From Boletus sp. NGJ (taxonomy: Eukaryota; Basidiomycota; Agaricomycetes; Boletales; Boletaceae), in the NCBI GenBank assembly GCA_019096195.1, contig JAGTXK010000187.1, forward strand, positions 558,001 to 622,000: DNA of 64,000 bases, written 5' to 3'. The position numbers were made by a program, and so were the translations under genes. Under the pieces are notes generated by a model. The model worked only from the letters and a program-made list of their open reading frames with translations, was not told the DNA's origin and did no database searches. This document shows, one piece after another, positions 55,869 to 64,000 of the stretch (positions are counted from its first letter, which is position 1; every line of letters starts with the position of its first letter).

Positions 55869-57234
55869 TTACGGTGTTTCATGGACTTGGATGATTGTTA
55901 GCTAGCACTATTTCCCCTTGATGAATTAATAGTCGCCTTTTTTAATAATTACATACTGTGTCACCATAAGTCGAGTGATATTCCAAGGTACTTACTTTAT
56001 AATTTAAACCCTGTTTTTCCGTGTCTGGATCTGAGAATTCACAACCGAAAATATATTGATGCGGCGGCGGCATATACAGTAATAGAAATTCTTAATTTAG
56101 GAATATACCGGTCTTACCCGGCTGTAACACACATATAGGTTATCACTGGATATGGGTTAATAGCCCCTACAAATTTACTCCATACTGGCTTCAAGGGGAA
56201 TGGAAAATGTATGTGTTAAGAGGGAGTAGTATCTTGAATAATTCCCGCTACGTAAGTAGTGGGTTTTATAGGGTGCGATCTCGAATTTTTTTGGCAGGGA
56301 TTTGTACCCTACACTCTTGGCTACACTGAGACTTGGATCTGGTGTCTCCTTTAGTCTAATTGGGTGTCGTTTGCCTATTCCCGCTATACGTCTCGTGATC
56401 TTTTGGATGTCGGATCCTTGTTTTCGTCGTGTTCGTCGTCTTCGATTTATAATCAGTATCTATGGGCGAGAACTCCTCCCTTCTGTCTCTCTCCCTTCGT
56501 TTGTTTGTCTGGTGTCCCCTAATGCCGCGGCGCGGTGCAACGTGTCTTGCCAGGATGGTTTACCTCGCGCGGTTCTTTCGGCGGAATGGAAGAGTCACCG
56601 ATATAAGTTTCGATATCAAGCGTACTACGGCTCGTTATGTAAGAGCTGATCTCGGTGCTTCACACGAGCAATCGCGTTTTCAGTCCGAGAATGAGTTCCT
56701 ACGTCCCCAAATCGTACCACTATTTGCGTTCGGATATTTATACGACGTACTCCAGATCCATGCAGACGTGACGTGCGGTGTATCGGTAACTGTGTTGTGT
56801 TTGTCGGATGTGCCGGCAGAGGACTGCGATTATCATATCGGACATTTGCGACAACTGTGCTGTTCGTTCCCTGAATCTGTGTTTACAATCCATTCTATCG
56901 GACGACACCACTATCGAACCTTGTTCACTTTTCCGCGGTTTTGAGCGATTGTCGAGAGGATCTTTCTTAGATCTCGGTGTGCTCCAGTGGCGGCTTGTCC
57001 AAAACGTAGCGGGCTTTGCCATGGATGCTTGGCGAGTCGTGCTATTACATACTGTGTGACTGTCACCATAAGGGCAGTGGTTGTTGCTCCATAACCTCGC
57101 TCACCATCGATGAGTCACTTTTCAGGGATGCCCAATCGATACTTTCGCCATTTAGGAAGGTAAGGGGTGGGATATCTGAATATTTGTGGTGAAGGGTGTT
57201 TGGGAACGCCTGAACGCTCACCACTGCGTAAACC
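55869..57234. other. Intergenic region with flanking 23-nt direct repeat
   Basis: About 1.37 kb. The first 300-400 nt are AT-rich; open frames between 56302 and 57022 on both strands show no known domain. The sequence ATTACATACTGTGT...CACCATAAG occurs at 55948-55970 and again at 57044-57072 (with a 6-nt insertion), bracketing about 1.07 kb. Confidence 0.5.
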
Positions 57235-60200
57235 ATGTTCAATGACTCGTCACACATCGACGCTAGCCATTCCACCTTCAGTGAGGTCCATCGTGACCAG
57301 TATTTCACCTCTCGCACAAATGTGCAAGGCAATCAAACAGTAAACACAATCATACATGGAAATCAGATAGTGCAAAGCAGCCTAATAGGTCAGCGCCTCT
57401 CCGCCTCTTCCCCGTCAGTATTCGTTCTGATCTGTCGAATTTGATCAGGCTTGGAAGCGTTGCAGAAGGCTAGTGCCCCCAGCGCTGCATTTGATTCAGC
57501 GGAGCGCCATCCCGCGCCACGATGTCTGGAAGGCACTCGAATTCAACTCCTCGAGCGCTTGACGCAGTGGATTGATGGCGAAGGGGAGAATGACAATACC
57601 AAACCTATCTGCTGGGTCAACGGTCGACCTGGCTCTGGGAAGTCAGCAGTGTCTCAAACGATCGCAGAGAAATTTGCCTCTCAGCAACGGTTGGCAGCCA
57701 GCTTCTTCTTTTCGCGACGCGATATCGAACGGCGTACTACCCGTCACTTCTTCCCGACGATCGTGACCCAGTTGCTTTTTTCCATTCCCACCATTCGCCC
57801 GCTTATTCTGGCTGCCTTGGAACAGGACTGTATGATTCCATCCAAGGTACTCCGCGAGCAGATGCAAAAGTTGTTGTTGGAACCTCTGTCCAGTGGCCTC
57901 GAACATCCTGGTTCATCATTTCTAATCATAGTCGACGCCCTTGATGAATGCGATGATCCCCGGCTTGTTGTGGAGCTAGTATCCCTTTTGGTCCAACTCG
58001 TCCGCAGTTCATCCCTACCCCTACGTCTTCTAATCACAAGTCGCCCCGAACCTTGGCTCCAGACTCACTTTCGCCAGCCGGATGTCGCATCGATTACACT
58101 TACTCTCGACATCCAATCGTTTAGCGTGGAGGAAGACATTCGAAGCTTCTTGCAGCATGCCCTGAACCAAGTTTACCAAGAGCACTCGCAAGTTATGTCG
58201 AATGGGCCATGGCCATCTCCGGAGGATCTCGACCGAATTGTGGAGAAGGCGTCAGGTCTTTTTATATTTGCATTGACCGTAGTCAAGTTCGTCGGAGATA
58301 GAGTGCACAATCCTATTCAGCGTCTCCAAGCTATCTTGGAAGACAGGTCATTCCGCGACACTGCGTACTCTGACCTAGACGCTCTATATCTGGATGCTGT
58401 GTCTACTTTCCCAGATGCCGACACTGTTCGTCTCATCCTCGGCATCGTATATTGCTTATCCGTCCCGATGACCGTTCCGGCGTTGCATGAACTGCTTGAT
58501 CGACCAGATGTAGATGCCAGGATTGTTATCCCTGCCCTGGGCTCGGTGTTGTTGTCATCCGAGGATGGAAAGCAACCTATCCAATTCTACCATGCATCCT
58601 TTCGCGATTTCTTGGTCTCGTCCCAGCGGTCGCGAAGGTACACCATCGATCCCGTGACCTATCATCGACTCATGGCTCAGCTCTGCTTCAAGATCATGGT
58701 CAGATCATTGAAGCGTAACATGTGTGGAATTGATGATCCATCCAAGTTGAATCGCGACATTGAAGGTCTTCAAGAGCGCAGACAGGCGGCCTATGACGAA
58801 GCGTTGATATATGCGTGTCGATACTGGTCGCATCACCTCACTCAACTTCCGAGTCGAGGTGGTGTATACGAACCTCTCCTGAACGCGATGCAGGAATTCT
58901 GCAGTACGGTTCTCTTGTACTGGATTGAGATGGCCAGTATTTTCGACGACGTAGAAAAGGCGATCATGATGTTGCGTGACGCGCTGAATTGGCTCAAGGT
59001 GTGCCACTTTCGTTTCTTCCATCACTCCTATGTCTGAACTTGATTAGTCGCTCGCTAGCGTTCCGAAAGAGACGGCTACGCTGATCGAGGACGCCGAACG
59101 GCTGGTATTACTTTACAGGCAACCCATATCTCAATGTGCACCACACGTGTATAATACAGCGATTACCTTCACTCCGTCGTCCAGCGCTCTCTATGCCAAT
59201 TTTAAGCACGACGCAGGGAGTTCGTGCACGATCCATCAGGGTCAGGACGACGAATGGCAGGCGTACCAGTACGCCATCGATCTCGGTTCTGTCACCTCCG
59301 TCGCTTTCTCGCCGGGCGGGAGCGTTGTCGCTACGGCCGGCATGAATCAGGGTATCCAATTGTGGAATGTCGTCACAGGAGGGAACGTAGCCAGCTTGGG
59401 AGACAAAGCGTCATCTATCTTGGTTCGTTTCTCGAGCTCTGGCGCCTTCGTCGCGGCTGCTTTTACAGATGGCATGGTCACCGTCTGGGACCCCAATCTG
59501 GGTCGAGAGCACCTCAAGGACGTGGATGCGCATACAGACAAAATCACGTGCCTTGACTTCTCTCCCGACGGTACTCTTCTCGCATCCGGTGCTCGGGATC
59601 GCACGATCCAACTATGGTCACTCGACTCGGCCCAACGCCTGTACAGGTTGGTCGCTCATGAGGGGCCAGTCACGGTGCTCGCCTTCACGCCAGATTCCCA
59701 GCGTTTGTGCACGGGATCGGAAGATAACCTGCTCATTCTCTGGGATGTGAAAACTGGAAAAGTGGCTCGTGGAATGATGGGTCATCGTGCGGGAATCACC
59801 GCGTTGGATGTTTCTCGTGATGGAACCATGGTCATAACGGGCTCACAAGACAAGTCGGTCAAGATCTGGGACATTCGGTCTGGGAGCTGTACGCGTACGC
59901 TTTCCAAGGGGCACAAGAAAATCATTCACTCGGTACACTTCTTTGACGACGACAAACGATTTCTCTCCTCCTCGGATGGGACGATCCTCGCCAGCAGCGT
60001 TTCCACTCGCAAGTCGTCCTCTGATGTCACCATCTGGGACTTGGGGCAAAATCTGCAGTCGGCGATGGGTAACGCGCCAGTTTGGCAAGCTAAAGTCCTC
60101 GGCCGCGGGCTGCCTGCATTCCTATTGAGGAGGATGGCCGAGATGACCTGGGAGGGACTGCCGTCTGAGGAACTCGTGGTCGCTTACTCGCCACAGTCAT

Positions 60201-61564
60201 CGTCCTCCTTCGCGTTCTCGTATCTCTCTGAAACATGGTGTGCACCATTCGGGTCAAAGGTGGTTACACCTCCCATACACGCTTCGCGTACTCAACTGAC
60301 GGCACTCGCGTTGTCACCGGATGGCACTCGCGTTGCGGCCGGGAGCTTCGCTGGATCGCTGGACATTCTGGATACGACTGTACCAACCAGAAGCTGGGAC
60401 GAAGAAATGAAGCGCGATCTCGCTGTTCCGCTTCGCTCAGCGCAGATTGTGGTTCCCTCTCCAAACGGAGCGCGGTTCCTTGTGAACAGTGGACTGACGT
60501 GGTACCTTACTGACGGCAGTTTCCACTACCTCTCTAAAGTCGACTTTGGCATCGCAGACTACGCACGCACCGACGACGTACCGAAGCCCACTTTCTCGGC
60601 CGACTCGAGTATCTTTGCGTGGTCCATGTCCGATATCTGGGAACGTCGGGACAAAACCACGGTCCGCGTGTACGAATCCACGACGGGCACACAAAAAGTC
60701 CGATTTTCAGGACTGAAGAAAGTCCTAGCATTCCTTCCCTCCCCAGACGGCAACTTCATCGGGTGTGGTCACGAAGGCGCCATCACGGTATGCGACGTTA
60801 GAATGGAGATCAAGAGGGCGATGAACGTGGCGGCGGATGCCTCCATCACCGCGTTGGATTTTTCCAGCGATTCCCTGACGCTGTTGAGTGGTTCCAAAGT
60901 GGGGGTCGTCCAGCTCTGGAATCTGTCGTCGGGCACGTGCAAAGCGACCATCTCTCGTGAAGAATTTAATTCTTGTGCTACGGCCGTCAGATTCGCACCG
61001 CTCGGTGACATGGCCGTGATCGCACACGAAGACGGGACGGTTCGCCTCGTTTCGTTGTCGACGTCGGCGTCGCACACGCTTTGTCCCAGTGGGACCACAT
61101 TCACCAAGACCGTTCGGGATGTTGTGATTTCTCAAGACCCTCTCAAGCTGATTTGCAGAACGAGCGACAACGACGTGTCCTTTTGGACTGTGCCCTTGGA
61201 GCTCTTTCCCCCTGCGTCTGCGGGGGTCGAAGGCGGGGAGAAGGATAGCGGAACCGTAGCTTGCCCCGTCTGCGACCAAAAAGAGGCATCCGACGCATTG
61301 CCATCCAAAGACGACGCGCCTCCGTCTTTACCACACCTCATCTCCAAATACGAGGACCAAGTGTTCGACTCTCGGTTCCGAACGCAGCATGCGATAGGAA
61401 AAGACGGATGGGTGTGCGAAGGGGACAAGCGATTGTTTTGGCTTCCGCAACATTTGCGACCGCTGCGGAGTGATCCGCAGTTTTCGACGTTGAACCATAA
61501 GATGATGATTTTGACGCATAATCGACGGGTTCTGTTCTTGACCCTTTGTGATGATTCACGATGA
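57235..61564 (+). CDS. NACHT-WD40 NLR protein (copy 2)
   Basis: Paralog of the gene at 3366-7656 with the same three-exon structure (57235-57388, 57449-58998, 59048-61564) and intron phases; 1406 aa. Exon 1 encodes MFNDSSHIDASHSTFSEVH, almost identical to copy 1, with GNQTVN and GNQIVQ. Walker A is GRPGSGKS near residue 110, and Walker B reads FLIIVDALDECDD. WD40 repeats follow (SVAFSPGGSVVATAGMNQ, VTVLAFTPDSQRLCTGSEDN, ITALDVSRDGTMVITGSQDK), then a CPVC pair and the tail DGWVCEGDKRLFWLPQHLRP. The NACHT parts of the two copies agree in roughly two thirds of residues by eye. Presumed intracellular sensor/NTPase switch; ligand and output unknown. Frame is intact. Confidence 0.9.
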
Positions 61565-63189
61565 AATTTTGTTGCTGTTGCTGTACTCAGTCCCCTGATG
61601 TATTATATGCTGTATTTGGTTGTTGGGCATGCGTATATGACAATGCGCATCTCTTAAGTCGTGTTTGTGTACTCTCGAGAACTTCGTGTTGGACGGAGAT
61701 TCCAAAAACATTTGCTGGAGAGCGCCATCAGAAAAAGATCATCGTCCATTTAAGAACCACTTGCCTTAACCAGACGTAGACCTCCGATTACCATCACCAC
61801 CACCCTTCTCCCAACGCCGTCCGACGACCGCAACGAGCGTCGCCCAAGGCCCGATATACGCAATCAAGCGTGCGAACCACCTGTCTGTCGTAGAGCGCAA
61901 AACCCTGCCGTGCACCGCTGCCGCCGATGGCAGTCGTGGAGAGCGACCGCACGGGCACGAGAAACGTCGAGTCGGGCGTGCTCAGTATGTTTTTCCCAGA
62001 CCGCGCGTGAACATCGATCGGCACACCAAACATGTACGTGGAGAGCGACGGGTCTTTGTCTTTGTGTGCGTGGCGGTCAGTGATACAGTTCGTTGTTCAT
62101 CGTGATCGACACGTGTGGATTGAAGGGGACTCACGGGATATCTAGCGGACAAAGGACCCGTCACGCAGAACAACATCACCCCGACGTCACCAATGATACC
62201 TCGAAACACGACCGTGCACAGGAGCGATAGGGTGGAGAGAATAAAGACGATCGGCCAGGGCATGAAGTATTCTAATCAAGAAGCCGACCAGAAGTGGACC
62301 GGCGGGAGGTACCTTGGGATTTGGCGGTCAATGACATATCGCTCAACTCGCGCGTGGAGCGATTCAGGCATACCATTGAGTAAAATCGCTCAGCAGGTCC
62401 TTGCCCTCGCCCGTTCAGTCACGACACTCATCGTTGCTCCGTCGAATGCGTGCCGGTGAGCTTTGTATTCGTTTGTGAGCGGTGATCGGCTGTACATAGC
62501 TTGGCGTAAACACACCTTTCATCGCGTCCAGGACGACTGTCACAAGTTCTCTCGTGGACGTCCTACAATCCCGAGGACGATTCGATAGTGGATATCCTCG
62601 GCCTAACACACAACCAAAACGCATTGACCATTTCTCGTGTGTTCATCTTGTTGTTCTTCTGTACGTCCCAGCCAACAACCAGCTTTACGAATGTTGGGGC
62701 GTCTCGGCTTGATCGAGTTTGGTATCCATCTCGCGTTCGAGTGAGACTTTGATGAGTCTAGCGAGTTGGAAAGAAAACGCCTGGTGTGCACCGCCCTGTC
62801 AATTAGGAAATGATACGGGTCGCCTCTTCGGACGATGCCGATTGGGATCGGAGATGGCCAGCGGAATTCGGAGATGATGATAGACTGCGGATGAGTTGAT
62901 CGTCCGTACGGCGAAACGCAAGATGAAGGGAAGGGATGGCATTACTTGTGGCAAGTCGACACTACAAGTTTCGATCAACTTTGAGGACGTTGCACTATGT
63001 CTCTGGCGGGACAATCGAACGATGACAAACGATATGGCAATTCGAAGAGGCAGGGGAGAAGCGTTGATTGTCGAGACATCGATACCGGTCACGGCACAAC
63101 TGGCAGTCACAGAATGATGGCACTGACATTGTTCAAGGTGTCTGTATTCTCACAACAGCGATACTTCTCACTTTCCCCCATGATCATAC
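61565..63189. other. Interval with unresolved minus-strand coding-like segments
   Basis: No confident gene. On the minus strand, MPWPIVFILSTLSLLCTVVF at about 62263-62190 looks like a membrane segment; further fragments include HAFDGATMSVVTERARA, SLHARVERYVIDRQIPRYL and, from about 62040 to 61794, MFGVPIDVHARSGKNILSTPDSTFLVPVRS. They could be exons of one unrecognised gene or remains of one, but I could not join them in frame with certainty. Confidence 0.35.
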
Positions 63190-63843
63190 TTAGACCGTAC
63201 CACACCTGATAATCTTGATCGCCTTACGAGGTTTGCCACTCTGAGACCCAAGACTCTCGATCGTTTCGACGACATCGTAACCCTCAACGACTTCACCTAC
63301 AAGACGAGTGAATCTTTAGATGAACATTATCCCATGCATGACAGCGACATACCGAACACGACGTGTTTTCTGTCGAGCCAAGCAGTCTCGGCGGTGGTGA
63401 TGAAGAATTGCGAGCCGTTGGTGTCTTTACCGGCGTTGGCCATCGAAAGCAAACCAGGCTTGGTGTGCTTCAACTTGAAGTTCTCATCTACGTGTTCATG
63501 TGAGAACCCAGCGATCATCTCCAGACGCGGGTGCCAACACACCTTTAAACTTGTTGCCATAGATCGATTTACCACCCGTCCCGTCCCCACAGGTAAAGTC
63601 ACCACCCTGGAGCATGAATTTGGGAATGACACGGTGGAACGGGGATCCCTGGTAGCCATATCCATTGACACCCGTGGCGAGTTCACGGAAATTCCTGGCC
63701 GTAATCGGGACGTCGTTGTCAAAGAGCTTGAACACGATGCGACCAGCCTCTTGGCCGTCGATGTGGATGTCGAACTAGAGTAGATCAGTATGCGATCTGC
63801 AAGGATCGAAGTATACGGAGACGCTCACATATACGTTCGCCAT
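63190..63843 (-). CDS. CPR1: Cyclophilin A (peptidyl-prolyl cis-trans isomerase)
   Basis: 162-aa protein of four exons: 63843-63829, 63774-63543, 63487-63353, 63296-63190, all in frame. The product is [40 protein letters not shown], then [19 protein letters not shown] (active-site FHR and FMLQGGDF), [50 protein letters not shown] and the end [14 protein letters not shown]. This is the canonical single-domain cytosolic cyclophilin, which binds cyclosporin A and isomerises X-Pro bonds; the cyclosporin-contacting Trp (TAWLD) is present. A first exon of only 15 nt is normal for fungal cyclophilins. Confidence 0.95.
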
Positions 63844-64000
63844 GATGGACAGAGAAAGAGAAAGCGCTAATTTGTAAACGCAAAACGGCCCTATTTATCA
63901 GTAGCCCTCCGGACGATGCCGATCTCGATCTCAGGCTTATCAGATGTCGCAAAAAAAAAGGAAAAATGGGGTGTGTTTTACATGGAAAACGTGCGAATGA
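63844..64000. other. Promoter side of the cyclophilin gene
   Basis: Window edge; contains the 5' flank of the cyclophilin gene. Nothing else can be stated. Confidence 0.4.

Noticed and set aside
1-64000. CRISPR arrays, bacterial operons, ribosome binding sites, insertion sequences
   Set aside because: The sequence is eukaryotic with spliceosomal introns; no regularly spaced repeats, Shine-Dalgarno-like starts or IS-type transposases were seen.

Overview
The window looks like nuclear DNA of a basidiomycete fungus, probably an Agaricomycete. Genes are dense, on both strands, and cut by many short introns of about 45-75 nt with GT-AG (sometimes GC-AG) ends. The families also fit: NACHT-WD40 NLRs, DUF6533-type membrane proteins, basidiomycete F-box and phosphotransferase families, and Crinkler-like NTPases. 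All identifications come from reading the translated sequence; no database search was run.

Layout. 0.5-2.9 kb: MFS sugar/alpha-glucoside transporter. 3.4-7.7 kb: first NACHT-WD40 NLR. 8.1-10.3 kb (minus): APH-type phosphotransferase. 10.85-15.28 kb: decayed inverted copy of the 30.3-36.0 kb block (Crinkler-like gene, OXLD1-like gene, part of the NF-X1 gene). 15.5-17.6 kb (minus): F-box protein. 17.9-18.4 kb (minus): TFIIA small subunit. 18.5-20.7 kb: four tRNA-Leu(AAG) loci, one decayed with a long hairpin intron. 22.7-23.8 kb (minus): mitochondrial ribosomal protein mL44. 24.8-25.4 kb: small FHA protein. 27.8-31.6 kb (minus): NF-X1/FAP1 zinc-finger protein. 31.8-32.5 kb (minus): OXLD1-like protein. 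33.0-36.0 kb (minus): intact Crinkler-like P-loop NTPase. 36.7-37.4 kb: NFKBIL1-like HPDK protein. 37.8-38.9 kb (minus): oligoribonuclease with an 8-nt microexon. 40.4-42.0 kb: COP9 signalosome CSN5. 42.4-43.4 kb: broken MCT-like MFS gene. 43.9-44.7 kb (minus): GPI-anchored secreted protein with apparent frame breaks. 45.0-48.0 kb (minus): tandem-RRM protein. 49.2-50.9 kb: DUF6533-like membrane protein. 51.3-52.2 kb (minus): unrecognised acidic protein. 53.8-55.9 kb: amidase. 57.2-61.6 kb: second NACHT-WD40 NLR, a full-length paralog of the first. 63.2-63.8 kb (minus): cyclophilin A.

The window mixes housekeeping genes (TFIIA, mL44, oligoribonuclease, CSN5, cyclophilin) with an accessory, defence-like layer: two NLR paralogs near the edges and a Crinkler-like NTPase that sits in an inverted segmental duplication. 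The points most worth a second look are the near-invariant N-terminal exon shared by the two NLRs, the inverted duplication, the tRNA-Leu copy with a hairpin intron, and the number of microexons and GC-AG introns.
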